Assembly (NCBI RefSeq): GCF_003352915.1
Contig: NZ_CP022314.1
Span: 2,399,004 to 2,423,621 of the forward strand
Length of the DNA: 24,618 nt
Direction of reading: 5' to 3'
From: Arthrobacter sp. PM3
GTDB taxonomy: Bacteria > Actinomycetota > Actinomycetes > Actinomycetales > Micrococcaceae
In this document: positions 14,058 to 21,711 of the stretch, piece by piece
Layout: the number at the start of each line of letters is the position of its first letter
How positions within the stretch are numbered: position 1 is the stretch's first letter
Position numbers and translations under genes: made by a program
Notes under the pieces: model-generated
Told to the model about the DNA's origin: nothing
Databases searched by the model: none
The model's input: only the letters and a program-made list of their open reading frames with translations

Positions 14058-14954
14058 CTAGCGTCCGAACGGGAGCCGCGGGTCCAGGTCCTGGCCCTCC
14101 CAGGTCTGGCGGATCCAGCCGTGGTGCGGGTCGTCGCTGATGAGCCAGTCGCGGACCGGGCCGGGGCCGGCCATGACGTTGAGGTAGTACATGTCGTAGC
14201 CCGGGGCGGCCATGGCGGGCCCGTGCCAGCCGTAGGGGACCAGGACGACATCGCCGGTCCGGACCTCGGCCGAGACGTCGATGGGCCGCTCGTCGGAGGC
14301 GTAGACGCGCTGGTAGCCGATGGCGTCCTCGGCGTCCGGGGAGAGCGGCGCCCCGGGCGTCACCCGGGTCTCGAAGTAGTAGATCTCCTCGAGGCTGGTC
14401 TCGCCGTCCTTCTCCTCATCGTGCTTGTGCGGGGGATAGGAGGACCAGTTGCCGGCCGGGGTGAGGACCTCGCAGACAATGAAGCGGTCGGCCTCCAGGG
14501 CCGCGGGAGTGCCGAAGTTGTGGACCTGGCGGGAGCAGTTGCCCGCGCCGCGCAGCTCCACGGGCGTCTCGGCGGCCGTGATCAGGCGCGTCGGGTACGA
14601 AGCCTTGGCCGGGGCTGTGGCAACGGCCACCCGGCCGCCGTCGGCCGAGGTGATTCTCACCGCCTTGCCGGTGCCCGCGTACAGCACATCACTGGGTCCG
14701 CTGAAGACGCTCTCCCGCCCGGCCAGGGGGTAGTCCTGCCCGTCCACCCTCGCCACGAAGGAGCCGTTCAGCGGCACCACGATGCGTTCCTCGGCCGCGG
14801 CATCCAGTTCGACGTCGCCGCCGGGCGCCAGTGTGGCGACCTTCAGTCCGGTATGGGCCCAGCCGTCCACCTTGACTTCCGAATCGGATGTTCCGAGGGA
14901 AATATCCCACGTGCCGTGAGCGGCGGTGCCGAGCGGATAGACCCAGTTGGCCAT
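14058..14954 (-). CDS. iolB: 5-deoxy-glucuronate isomerase (IolB)
   Basis: A 298-aa bicupin of the KduI/IolB family that converts 5-deoxy-D-glucuronate to 2-deoxy-5-keto-D-gluconate. Metal ligands are seen in YPPHKHDEE (His176, His178), LEEIYYFE (Glu189/190) and YGWHGP (His244). The N terminus WVYPLGTAAHGTWDISLG and the C-terminal WIRQTWEGQDLDPRLP are typical. AAAGG sits nine bases before the ATG. It lies 126 bp downstream of iolR on the same strand and is probably co-transcribed with it, away from the other catabolic genes. Its 3' end meets the MFS gene with only 12 bases between, and no terminator was seen there. Confidence 0.95.
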   Translation of the reverse strand: MANWVYPLGTAAHGTWDISLGTSDSEVKVDGWAHTGLKVATLAPGGDVELDAAAEERIVVPLNGSFVARVDGQDYPLAGRESVFSGPSDVLYAGTGKAVRITSADGGRVAVATAPAKASYPTRLITAAETPVELRGAGNCSRQVHNFGTPAALEADRFIVCEVLTPAGNWSSYPPHKHDEEKDGETSLEEIYYFETRVTPGAPLSPDAEDAIGYQRVYASDERPIDVSAEVRTGDVVLVPYGWHGPAMAAPGYDMYYLNVMAGPGPVRDWLISDDPHHGWIRQTWEGQDLDPRLPFGR

Positions 14955-14973
14955 GGAAGCTGCCTTTCGTTGC

Positions 14974-14992
14974 CGCGCCGGAAGAGGGCGCG
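14974..14992 (-). promoter_or_regulatory. Small hairpin in the iolR-iolB gap
   Basis: CGCGCC (14974-14979) pairs with GGCGCG (14987-14992) around a seven-base loop, about 20 bases before the iolB start. It could modulate iolB translation or mark an RNA end. No T tract. Confidence 0.4.
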
Positions 14993-15005
14993 TGAATGTG
15001 TGCGG

Positions 15006-15095
15006 TTGTCGCTGGACCGGTTCGCCCTGAGCCGACTATCGCTGGACTGGCTACCTTTGGACCGGCTATCGCTGGACTGGCTACCTTTGGACCAG
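15006..15095. repeat. Three tandem 30-bp units spanning the iolR stop codon
   Basis: Units 15036-15065 and 15066-15095 differ at one base. 15006-15035 is a degenerate copy agreeing at about two thirds of positions. The unit nearest iolR contains its last codons and TAG stop, so the 3' end of the gene was duplicated into the gap before iolB. Confidence 0.85.
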
Positions 15096-15821
15096 TGTCA
15101 TTTCAAAACTGTAGGAATCCGCCCGGTACACGTGGTGGCCGGTTTCCACCATGCGCCCGGTGTCGTCCACGGCGGTGCGTTCCATGGTCACCAGGGCGGA
15201 GCCGGGGGTGGTCTCGAGCAGCGGTGCCTGGTAGTCGTTGGCGATCATGGCACCGATCCGCTGCGAAGCCAGGCGGAAATTCACGCCGCCGTTGCGCAGC
15301 ACGCCGTACAAGCCCTGGGATGCCAGGATTGCCTCGTCGATCGCGGTGATGTCGTCGCGCACCCAGTTCTCCATCAGGGCCAGCGGCTTGCCGCCCACCT
15401 TCCGTAGCCGGGTGAAGTGGTACACCTTGGCGCCGGCCGGAAGCTGCAGTGCCTTCCGGATCGACGCGTCCGCCTCCTCGTGCGAGAAGCTCAGGACCTC
15501 GGTGGTGGGGTTGCTGCCGTTGTTGGTGAGGTCGTCATAGAGGCTGGAGAGCTCCAGCGGGCGGCGGACCTGGCTGGCCACCACCTGGGTGCCCACGCCG
15601 CGCTTGCGGACCAGCAGGCCTGAACGCACCAGTTCATCCATGGCCTTGCGCATCGTGGGGCGCGAAAGGTTCAGCTGGGCGGCCAGGTCGATTTCGTTTT
15701 CCAGCCGGCTGCCGGGCTCCAGCACCCCGGAATGGATCGCCGCCTCGATGCCCTGCACCACCTGGTGGTACAGCGGCACCGGGGATGAGCGGTCGATCCG
15801 CAGATTTAGTTGATTCGCCAC
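15081..15821 (-). CDS. iolR: GntR-family (HutC/UTRA) repressor of inositol genes, IolR
   Basis: A 246-aa regulator. The N-terminal GntR winged helix (SSPVPLYHQVVQGIEAAI, LNLSRPTMRKAMDELVRSGLLVRKRGVGTQV) precedes a UTRA ligand domain from about residue 95 to the end. The GTG at 15821 is preferred, with AAGGGAG eight bases upstream. An ATG 18 codons earlier (15875) has only a weak AGGG. It lies divergent from the ABC importer and upstream of iolB. A degenerate IolR-like site sits in its own promoter, so autoregulation is expected. Assignment as IolR rests on family, location and the shared operator motif. The inducer is probably an inositol pathway intermediate. Confidence 0.85.
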   Translation of the reverse strand: MANQLNLRIDRSSPVPLYHQVVQGIEAAIHSGVLEPGSRLENEIDLAAQLNLSRPTMRKAMDELVRSGLLVRKRGVGTQVVASQVRRPLELSSLYDDLTNNGSNPTTEVLSFSHEEADASIRKALQLPAGAKVYHFTRLRKVGGKPLALMENWVRDDITAIDEAILASQGLYGVLRNGGVNFRLASQRIGAMIANDYQAPLLETTPGSALVTMERTAVDDTGRMVETGHHVYRADSYSFEMTLVQR

Positions 15822-15892
15822 TGGATGGACTCCCTTGTGCTCCGCGGCGGCTGCCATGCCCGCCAATCCGCGCATGTCACCCTATGTTCGCT

Positions 15893-15902
15893 TGATAAGA
15901 CA
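15893..15902 (-). promoter_or_regulatory. Putative autoregulatory IolR site
   Basis: On the - strand this reads TGTCTTATCA, one mismatch from the recalled C. glutamicum motif KGWCHTRACA. It lies about 8-17 bases past the predicted iolR transcription start. Confidence 0.45.
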
Positions 15903-15916
15903 TACTGCCTTTCTTG

Positions 15917-15945
15917 ATACTAGCAGGGCTGTCGAAGGGAGCCAA
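15917..15945 (-). promoter_or_regulatory. iolR promoter
   Basis: Read on the - strand, TTGGCT (15945-15940) and TAGTAT (15922-15917) are separated by 17 bp. The -10 hexamer is identical to that of the tautomerase promoter. Transcription would start near 15910. Confidence 0.6.
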
Positions 15946-16038
15946 GAGGGGCCGGGAAAGGCCGTGGCGACTGATGGGCGGGGAATGTTTTTTCACCGGG
16001 CGGGACCCGAATTCCGGCGACTTGCCGCCGATGCGTTA

Positions 16039-16064
16039 CGTCAAAACATCCTAATGTCAGGACA
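16039..16064 (+). promoter_or_regulatory. Paired IolR-like operators before the ABC importer
   Basis: TGTCAGGACA (16055-16064) is identical to the tautomerase operator. A weaker site, CGTCAAAACA (16039-16048), lies 16 bp upstream, the same spacing as in the iolC pair. Both sit just 5' of the -35 at 16070. Confidence 0.58.
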
Positions 16065-16069
16065 AACTG

Positions 16070-16098
16070 TTGACAACTGTGATTGGAGTCACCATGAT
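16070..16098 (+). promoter_or_regulatory. Promoter of the ABC importer operon
   Basis: A consensus -35 TTGACA (16070-16075), a 17-bp spacer and CATGAT (16093-16098). The leader to the GTG at 16169 is about 65 nt. Confidence 0.6.
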
Positions 16099-16168
16099 CT
16101 GTTGTAGATGGCTCACAGACCGACGCGATGAAGCGGGCGGCGTGGCCCGGAATCGAAGGAGATTTATC

Positions 16169-17167
16169 GTGAAGAAGTTTTCCTGGCGTAAGGCGGCGCT
16201 GGTGGCCGCCGTCGTTCCGATGATGGCTCTTAGCGCCTGTTCCAGCAGCGGCGGCAGGCCCGCAGAGACCGGCGCCGCCGCCGGCAGTGGCGGCCAGGCG
16301 GTCTCGACGCCGCGGCTCAAGGTGGCCCTCATCACCCACGCATCGGGCGGCGACACCTTCTGGGACATCGTCCGCAAGGGCGCCGAGGAAGCATCGGCCA
16401 AGGACAACGTTGAACTCCTGTACACGTCGGATCCCGAGGCAGGCCGCCAGGCCCAGCTCGTCCAACAGGCCATTGACCAGAAGGTCGACGGCATCGCCGT
16501 CACCCTCGCCACGCCGGACGCCCTGAAGGACGTCCTGAAGAAGGCCACCGACGCCGGCATCCCGGTAGTGAGCCTCAACGCCGGTGAAGGCGTCTCCCAG
16601 GCACTCGGTGCCTTCACCCACTTCGGTTCCAACGAACAGCTCGCCGGCGAGGCCGTCGGCACCCGGCTCGCGGCCGAGGGCTACAAGCACCCCGTCTGCG
16701 TGATCCAGCAGCAGGGCCACGTGGGCCTTGAAGCACGTTGCGCCGGTGTCAAGGCCAAGGTGCCCGGCACGGAAATCCTGTACGTGGACGGCAAGGACAT
16801 GACCGCCGTCCAGTCCACCGCGACCGCCAAGCTCCAGGCCTCCAAGGACGCCGACGTCATCATCGGCCTCGGCGCGCCGATCACCCTCACGCTCCTGAAG
16901 TCGGTCGCGGACGCCGGCAGTTCCGCCAAGGTGGCCAGCTTCGACCTGAACGCCGAACTCGCCCAGAAGATCGTCGACGGCGCAGTCCTGTTCACCGTGG
17001 ACCAGCAGCCGTGGCTGCAGGGCTACATGTCCATTGACTCGATCTGGCAGAACAAGCGCGGTGGCTTCAAGCTCGGCGGCGGCCAGTCGGTCCTGACCGG
17101 CCCGAGCATCGTCGACAAGACCAATGCGGCTGATGTCCTGAAGTTCGCCCAGCAGGGTATCCGCTAA
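16169..17167 (+). CDS. Sugar ABC transporter substrate-binding lipoprotein (inositol-type, periplasmic-binding family 4)
   Basis: A 332-aa lipoprotein: basic N terminus, hydrophobic segment, lipobox LSAC with the acylated Cys24, then a Ser/Gly-rich linker. The mature part is a type I periplasmic-binding fold related to ribose/galactose binders: VALITHASGGDTFWDIVRKGAEEA, QAIDQKVDGIAVTLATPDAL, AGIPVVSLNAGE and VDQQPWLQGY. The start is GTG 16169, with AAGGAG at a seven-base gap. The frame is open further upstream but lacks SD and homology. It is the first gene of a four-gene run and is followed by a very stable hairpin. Preceding IolR-like operators argue for inositol as ligand; ribose or another polyol is possible. 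Confidence 0.9.
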   Translation: MKKFSWRKAALVAAVVPMMALSACSSSGGRPAETGAAAGSGGQAVSTPRLKVALITHASGGDTFWDIVRKGAEEASAKDNVELLYTSDPEAGRQAQLVQQAIDQKVDGIAVTLATPDALKDVLKKATDAGIPVVSLNAGEGVSQALGAFTHFGSNEQLAGEAVGTRLAAEGYKHPVCVIQQQGHVGLEARCAGVKAKVPGTEILYVDGKDMTAVQSTATAKLQASKDADVIIGLGAPITLTLLKSVADAGSSAKVASFDLNAELAQKIVDGAVLFTVDQQPWLQGYMSIDSIWQNKRGGFKLGGGQSVLTGPSIVDKTNAADVLKFAQQGIR

Positions 17168-17177
17168 GAATCCGTTG

Positions 17178-17205
17178 GCCGGGCCGGCCTTCGGGCCGGC
17201 CCGGC
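17178..17205 (+). promoter_or_regulatory. Intercistronic UUCG stem-loop after the binding-protein gene
   Basis: A 12-bp perfect GC stem (17178-17189 with 17194-17205) closed by TTCG, extended by GTT/AAC across a bulged G. There is no T tract. The permease SD AAGGAG starts four bases after the core stem. Such hairpins commonly protect binding-protein mRNA from 3' decay. Confidence 0.8.
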
Positions 17206-17221
17206 AACAAGGAGAATCATC

Positions 17222-18271
17222 ATGACTATCACCCAGACAAAGACCAAGTCACCGGCGGCCGATGAGCGCGTCGCCAAGCGCAGCCCGTTCCAGAAGCTGC
17301 TGGGCCGTCCCGAGGTCGGTGCCCTCGTCGGGGCCATCGTTCTGTTCGTTTTCTTCGCCCTGGTGTCCCCGACCTTCACCCAGCCGAACGCCTTCGTGAC
17401 CATCCTGTACGGCTCCTCCACGATCGGGATCATGGCCGTGGGCGTGTCCTTGCTGATGATCGGTGGGGAGTTCGACCTCTCGACCGGTGTCGCCGTGATT
17501 TCCTCGGCACTGACGGCGTCGCTGTTCAGCTGGTACTTCACCACGAACGTCTGGGTCGGCGTCGGCCTGGCCCTGGTGGTTTCCCTGTCCATCGGGTTCA
17601 TCAACGGCTGGATCCTGATGAAGACCAAACTCCCCAGCTTTATCGTCACCCTCGCGACGTTCCTGATGCTGACCGGCCTGAACCTGGGCCTGACCCGCCT
17701 GATCGGCGGCTCCGTGTCCTCGCCCTCCATCTCCAGCATGGACGGCTTCGCCTCGGCCCGCGCGGTCTTCGCCTCCTCGATCTCCATCGGCGGCGTCGAC
17801 GTCAAGATCACTGTGTTCTACTGGTTCCTCCTCGTCGCCATCGCCACCTGGGTGCTCATGCGGACCCGGATCGGCAACTGGATCTTCGCGGTCGGCGGCG
17901 ACGCAAACGCCGCCCGCGCCGTCGGCGTTCCGGTCAAGGCCACCAAGATCGGCCTGTTCATGGGCGTCGGTTTCTGCGCCTGGGTCCTAGGTATGCACAA
18001 CCTCTTCGCGTTCGACGCCGTGCAGTCCGGCGAAGGCGTGGGCAACGAGTTCCTCTACATCATCGCCGCGGTGATCGGCGGCTGCCTCCTCACCGGCGGC
18101 TACGGCTCGGCAATCGGCGGCGCGATCGGCGCGTTCATCTTCGGCATGGCCAACAAGGGCATCGTTTACGCCCAGTGGAACCCGGACTGGTTCAAGTTCT
18201 TCCTGGGCCTGATGCTGCTGCTGGCCACCATCGTCAACCTCATCGTCAAGCGCCGCGCGGAACTGAAGTAA
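17222..18271 (+). CDS. Sugar ABC transporter permease (BPD_transp_2 / RbsC family)
   Basis: A 349-aa polytopic membrane protein with about ten hydrophobic segments. A cytosolic N-terminal tail of ~35 polar residues precedes the first helix (VGALVGAIVLFVFFALVSP). Family motifs: GGEFDLSTGVAVISS after helix 2, TKLPSFIVTLATFLMLTGLNLGLTRLI, and the coupling segment VGGDANAARAVGVPV. GGCLLTGGYGSAIGGAIGAFIFG is near the C terminus. The ATG follows the SD AAGGAG. Only one permease gene is present, consistent with a homodimer in this family. It is cotranscribed with the binding protein and the ATPase. Confidence 0.93.
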   Translation: MTITQTKTKSPAADERVAKRSPFQKLLGRPEVGALVGAIVLFVFFALVSPTFTQPNAFVTILYGSSTIGIMAVGVSLLMIGGEFDLSTGVAVISSALTASLFSWYFTTNVWVGVGLALVVSLSIGFINGWILMKTKLPSFIVTLATFLMLTGLNLGLTRLIGGSVSSPSISSMDGFASARAVFASSISIGGVDVKITVFYWFLLVAIATWVLMRTRIGNWIFAVGGDANAARAVGVPVKATKIGLFMGVGFCAWVLGMHNLFAFDAVQSGEGVGNEFLYIIAAVIGGCLLTGGYGSAIGGAIGAFIFGMANKGIVYAQWNPDWFKFFLGLMLLLATIVNLIVKRRAELK

Positions 18272-18286
18272 AGGGCCGAAAGAACA

Positions 18287-19195
18287 ATGAATGCCAAAGA
18301 GATCGACCAGCAGACCCTGCTGCAGAACGAAAAAGATCCCCTCACCCACACCCCCGTGCACCTGCTCTCCCTCGACGGGGTCGGCAAGCACTACGGCAAC
18401 ATCATCGCCCTCTCCGAGGTCACCATGGCCGTGGACAACGGCCGCGTCACCTGCGTCCTGGGCGACAACGGCGCCGGCAAGTCCACCCTGATCAAGATCA
18501 TCGCCGGCCTGCACCAGCACGACGCCGGGACCCTGAAGGTCATGGGCGAGGAACGGAAGTTCAGCTCCCCACGTGACGCCCTGGACGTCGGCATCGCCAC
18601 GGTCTACCAGGACCTCGCGGTGGTGCCGCTGATGCCGATCTGGCGCAACTTCTTCCTCGGCTCGGAACTGACCAAGGGATTCGGCCCGTTCAAGAGCATG
18701 GACGTGGACAAGATGAAGGAGATCACGCTCAAGGAACTCGCCGAAATGGGCATCGACCTGCGCGACGTCGAGCAGCCCATTGGGCAGCTCTCCGGCGGTG
18801 AACGCCAGTGTGTCGCGATCGCCCGGGCCGTGTACTTCGGTGCGAAGGTCCTGATCCTCGACGAGCCCACCGCCGCCCTCGGCGTCAAGCAGTCCGGCGT
18901 CGTGCTGCGCTACATCCTGCAGGCCCGCGACCGCGGCCTCGGCGTCATCTTCATCACCCACAACCCGCACCACGCCTTCCCCGTCGGCGACCGGTTCCTG
19001 CTGCTCAAGCGCGGCAAGTCGATCGGCTACTACGACAAGAAGGACATCACCCTCGACGAACTCACCGCCCAAATGGCCGGCGGCGCCGAACTCGCCGAAC
19101 TCGCCCACGAACTCGAACAGCTCGGCGGCCACGGCGACATCGTCAAGGAAGTCCAGGCCGAAGTCGCGGAAACGTCCAGCCAGCTCCCCACCTGA
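18287..19195 (+). CDS. Sugar ABC transporter ATP-binding protein (single NBD)
   Basis: A 302-aa ATPase powering the importer. Walker [10 protein letters not shown] (59-67), Q-loop in VYQDLA (Gln108), signature LSGGERQ (168-174), Walker B VLILDE (Glu193) and switch histidine in ITHNPHH (His225) are all intact. Unlike RbsA/MglA it holds one nucleotide-binding domain rather than two, so it should dimerise. There is a hydrophilic 20-residue N-terminal extension and a Glu-rich C-terminal tail of ~45 residues. The gap from the permease is 15 bases and the SD is weak. A GC-rich hairpin follows the stop. Confidence 0.93.
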   Translation: MNAKEIDQQTLLQNEKDPLTHTPVHLLSLDGVGKHYGNIIALSEVTMAVDNGRVTCVLGDNGAGKSTLIKIIAGLHQHDAGTLKVMGEERKFSSPRDALDVGIATVYQDLAVVPLMPIWRNFFLGSELTKGFGPFKSMDVDKMKEITLKELAEMGIDLRDVEQPIGQLSGGERQCVAIARAVYFGAKVLILDEPTAALGVKQSGVVLRYILQARDRGLGVIFITHNPHHAFPVGDRFLLLKRGKSIGYYDKKDITLDELTAQMAGGAELAELAHELEQLGGHGDIVKEVQAEVAETSSQLPT

Positions 19196-19215
19196 CCCGG
19201 GCACACCGCCAGCGG

Positions 19216-19249
19216 GAGGCCCCGGACGGCAAACGCCGGCCGGGGCCTC
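19216..19249 (+). terminator. GC-rich hairpin after the ABC ATPase gene
   Basis: GAGGCCCCGG (19216-19225) pairs with CCGGGGCCTC (19240-19249), with an inner CGGC-AAAC-GCCG stem stacked on it. No T tract follows. It may attenuate transcription or protect the upstream mRNA rather than terminate fully. Confidence 0.6.
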
Positions 19250-19302
19250 GGGCGTCGGCCCGAAACCAGCCCGCCAGGCTACGAAACAATTAGAGGAACA
19301 GC

Positions 19303-20337
19303 ATGAAAGACATCACACTCGGACTCGTGGGCGTGGGGCGCATCGGCGTCATGCACGCCCGCAACATCGCCGCCCTGAACAGCGTCCTGCACCCGGAGGG
19401 CATCAACGTCCGGCTCCGGCTGACGGATGTCGCCGCGGACCACGCCCGGACCGTGGCCGGCGGGCTCGGCGCCGAATTCCTGCCGACCGTCGAGGCCCTG
19501 CTGGCCTCCGGGCTGGACGGGCTCGTTATCGCCACCGGGACCGGGACCCACCCCGAGCTCATCAAGGCCGGCGTGGACGCCGGGATCCCGGTCTTCTGCG
19601 AAAAGCCCGTGGCCCTGAACGTGGCCGACGCCCTGCCGGTGCTCGACTACATCCGGGACCGCAACGGCGTGGTGCAGATCGGCCACCAGCGCCGGTTCGA
19701 CGCCGGCTACCTGGAGGCCCGCCGCGCCTACCAGGCCGGCGAACTGGGCTGGATCCATTCCCTCCGCGCCGTCACTTGCGACATGGCACCGCCGCCGGTC
19801 GAGTTCCTGGCCGGATCAGGCGGGCTGTTCCGCGACTGCTCGGTCCACGATTTCGACATCCTGCGCTGGCTCACGGGCCGCGAAATCGTCGAGGTCTACG
19901 CCAAGGGTTCCAACAACGGCGACCCGGCCATCGGCGAAGCCGGCGACGTGGACACCGCCCTGGCGCTGGTGACGTTCGACGACGGCACTGTCGGCACGGT
20001 GTCCGCCACCCGCTACAACGGGGCCGGCCACGACGTCCGGCTGGAAATCCAGGGCTCCCGCGCCTCGCTCATGGTGGGCCTGGATGACAAGACGGCGCTG
20101 GTGTCCGCCGAAGCAGGCATCAGCTTCCCGGCGGGGGAGCCGCACCAGACGTTCGCCGAACGGTTCGACCAGGCCTACCGTTCCGAGATGGGCGCCTTCG
20201 TGGACCTGATCCTGGGCCGCCGGGACAACCCCTGCACCCCGGAGGACGCCGTCGCGGCCTCCCGGGTGGCCGACGCGGCGCAGGAATCGCTGGCCACCGG
20301 CGTCCCGGTCAAGGTGGCGGTCAGCGTCGCCGGCTGA
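19303..20337 (+). CDS. Gfo/Idh/MocA oxidoreductase, inositol 2-dehydrogenase-like paralogue
   Basis: A 344-aa NAD(P)-dependent dehydrogenase. Rossmann motif GVGRIGVMHARN (10-21), Lys101 in CEKPVAL, and Asp178 and His182 in FRDCSVHDFDILRW keep the Lys-Asp-His set of inositol dehydrogenases. Compared with the 8729 paralogue, the substrate loop differs (RAVTCDMAPPP in place of HHQHRNPTT). It may therefore act on another stereoisomer such as scyllo- or D-chiro-inositol, or use a different cofactor; this is inference. GAGGAA precedes the ATG. It follows the importer genes after the hairpin at 19216-19249 and probably shares their transcript. Confidence 0.88.
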   Translation: MKDITLGLVGVGRIGVMHARNIAALNSVLHPEGINVRLRLTDVAADHARTVAGGLGAEFLPTVEALLASGLDGLVIATGTGTHPELIKAGVDAGIPVFCEKPVALNVADALPVLDYIRDRNGVVQIGHQRRFDAGYLEARRAYQAGELGWIHSLRAVTCDMAPPPVEFLAGSGGLFRDCSVHDFDILRWLTGREIVEVYAKGSNNGDPAIGEAGDVDTALALVTFDDGTVGTVSATRYNGAGHDVRLEIQGSRASLMVGLDDKTALVSAEAGISFPAGEPHQTFAERFDQAYRSEMGAFVDLILGRRDNPCTPEDAVAASRVADAAQESLATGVPVKVAVSVAG

Positions 20338-20361
20338 GTTTCCGGCCGGCCGGCTGCGGCT

Positions 20362-21135
20362 TCAGGAACCGGTCCGGCACACGTCGATGAACGCCCGGAA
20401 CGGTGCGAGCCGTTCCGCAGCAGGAAGCTCCAGCGCCTCGGGGTGCCACTGGACCGAGGCGACCCACCGGTCCGGGTCCTCCAGCGCTTCGACCGTGCCG
20501 TCCCCGGCCACGGCCGTCACGAGCAGTGGCCCGCCCACCCGGGCCACTGCCTGGTGGTGGCCGGAGGCGATCTTCACGCTCACGGCGCCGGAGCCGGCGC
20601 CGTACAGGGCCGCCACCTTGGAGCCGGCCAGGACCTCAACCTCGTGCCAGGCCCACGGACCGGCACCGTGCGCCGGCGCCGGTTCCCGGTGCGCCACCGC
20701 ACCGGGGGCCATGTCCTGGAGGAGGGTTCCGCCGTAGAGCACGTTGAGCAGCTGATGTCCGCGGCAGATGCCCAGCAGCGGCAGCCCGGCGTCGATCGCG
20801 TGCCGCGCCACCGCCGCATCCAGCCGGTCCTGCTCATGGTTGACGTCGTAGCACGCATCGGCCGGCGCCTCGCCGTAGAGGCCGGGATCCAGGTCGCCGC
20901 CGCCGGGAAGCACGACGCCGTCCAGGGACGCCAGCGCTGCTGCGGCACCGCCGTCGGCCATTGCGGCAGCGGTGAGCAGCACCGGTTCGCCGCCGCCTTC
21001 ACGCAGAAGGTCCTCGATATACCCGAACAATCCATTGGCCGCGGCCACGCGCGGGTCGGGATTGGACGAGCTGGTGAGCCGGACCGGGAGGCCGATGCGC
21101 GGCCGGCGGTCCGGGCGAGGGCGGGAAGTCTGCAT
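20362..21135 (-). CDS. Gamma-glutamyl-gamma-aminobutyrate hydrolase-family protein (class I glutamine amidotransferase fold, C26)
   Basis: A 257-aa PuuD-like hydrolase. The triad is visible: nucleophile Cys124 in LGICRGHQLLNV, then His231 and Glu233 in VQWHPEAL. VVLPGGGDLDPGLYGE supplies the oxyanion-side glycine motif. PuuD frees GABA from gamma-glutamyl-GABA in putrescine breakdown. No other putrescine gene is nearby, so the true substrate is open. The N terminus is Arg/Pro-rich up to RIGLPVR, and the SD before the ATG is badly spaced, so the start could be elsewhere. It converges on the 19303 dehydrogenase with 24 bases between and diverges from the SRPBCC gene. Confidence 0.87.
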   Translation of the reverse strand: MQTSRPRPDRRPRIGLPVRLTSSSNPDPRVAAANGLFGYIEDLLREGGGEPVLLTAAAMADGGAAAALASLDGVVLPGGGDLDPGLYGEAPADACYDVNHEQDRLDAAVARHAIDAGLPLLGICRGHQLLNVLYGGTLLQDMAPGAVAHREPAPAHGAGPWAWHEVEVLAGSKVAALYGAGSGAVSVKIASGHHQAVARVGGPLLVTAVAGDGTVEALEDPDRWVASVQWHPEALELPAAERLAPFRAFIDVCRTGS

Positions 21136-21174
21136 GCCTCATTCTGCATCACCGGCGCGGACTAGGATGAGCAG

Positions 21175-21684
21175 ATGAAGGCCCGCTATCTCGTGTCCCG
21201 CAGCCGGTTCATCGCAGCTGCCCCGGATGCGATTTTCGACGTGCTTGCCACGCCCGCCCTGCACAGCGTGATCGACGGCTCGGACACCGTGAAGGGCGCC
21301 AGGCCGCGCGGACCGGCACGGCTCTACCTCGGTGCCAAGTTCGGGATGCAAATGAGGATGAGGGTCAACTACAAAATCCTCAATCGGGTCTGCGAGTTCG
21401 AGGAAGGCCACCGGATCGCGTGGCGGCACTTCTACGGCCACGTGTGGCGCTACTTGCTCGAACCCGCCACCGGTCCCGGGGGGACCGCCGGCACCATGGT
21501 CCCCGGAACCATGGTCACCGAGCAATGGGACGCGCGGCGGGTCCGCGGCAAGAGCCTGCTCCGGCTGGCCGGCTACCTGCGCCGGCATCCGGTCAACCTG
21601 GAACAGACCCTGGCCAAGCTCGACGCCTACATGGCCGCGCACGGGGACTTGGGTAATGTGGAGGGAAGGACGAACAGCGACTGA
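21175..21684 (+). CDS. SRPBCC-family (polyketide cyclase/START-like) protein
   Basis: A 169-aa protein with the helix-grip pattern of SRPBCC domains: an opening beta strand YLVSRSRFIAAAPDAIFDVLATPALHSVIDGS, a mid-strand GAKFGMQMRMRVNYKILNRVCEFEEGHRIAWRHF, and a long final helix. Such domains bind hydrophobic ligands. No catalytic residue can be assigned. The ATG has AGGA seven bases upstream. Only 39 bases separate it from the divergent hydrolase gene, leaving little room for two full promoters. It ends 27 bases before the FCD regulator, so the two may form an operon. Confidence 0.78.
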   Translation: MKARYLVSRSRFIAAAPDAIFDVLATPALHSVIDGSDTVKGARPRGPARLYLGAKFGMQMRMRVNYKILNRVCEFEEGHRIAWRHFYGHVWRYLLEPATGPGGTAGTMVPGTMVTEQWDARRVRGKSLLRLAGYLRRHPVNLEQTLAKLDAYMAAHGDLGNVEGRTNSD

Positions 21685-21711
21685 CGTCGCGACTGACGAT
21701 GGGAACCTAGG

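Noticed and set aside
14121..15407. A 428-codon + strand frame containing RLSLDWLPLD decapeptide repeats
   Set aside because: The peptide repeats are only the 30-bp DNA repeat read in frame. iolB and iolR occupy the opposite strand.
16071..16080. A third IolR-like site at TGACAACTGT, 16 bp after 16055
   Set aside because: Only the left half matches. The bases are better explained by the -35 hexamer TTGACA.
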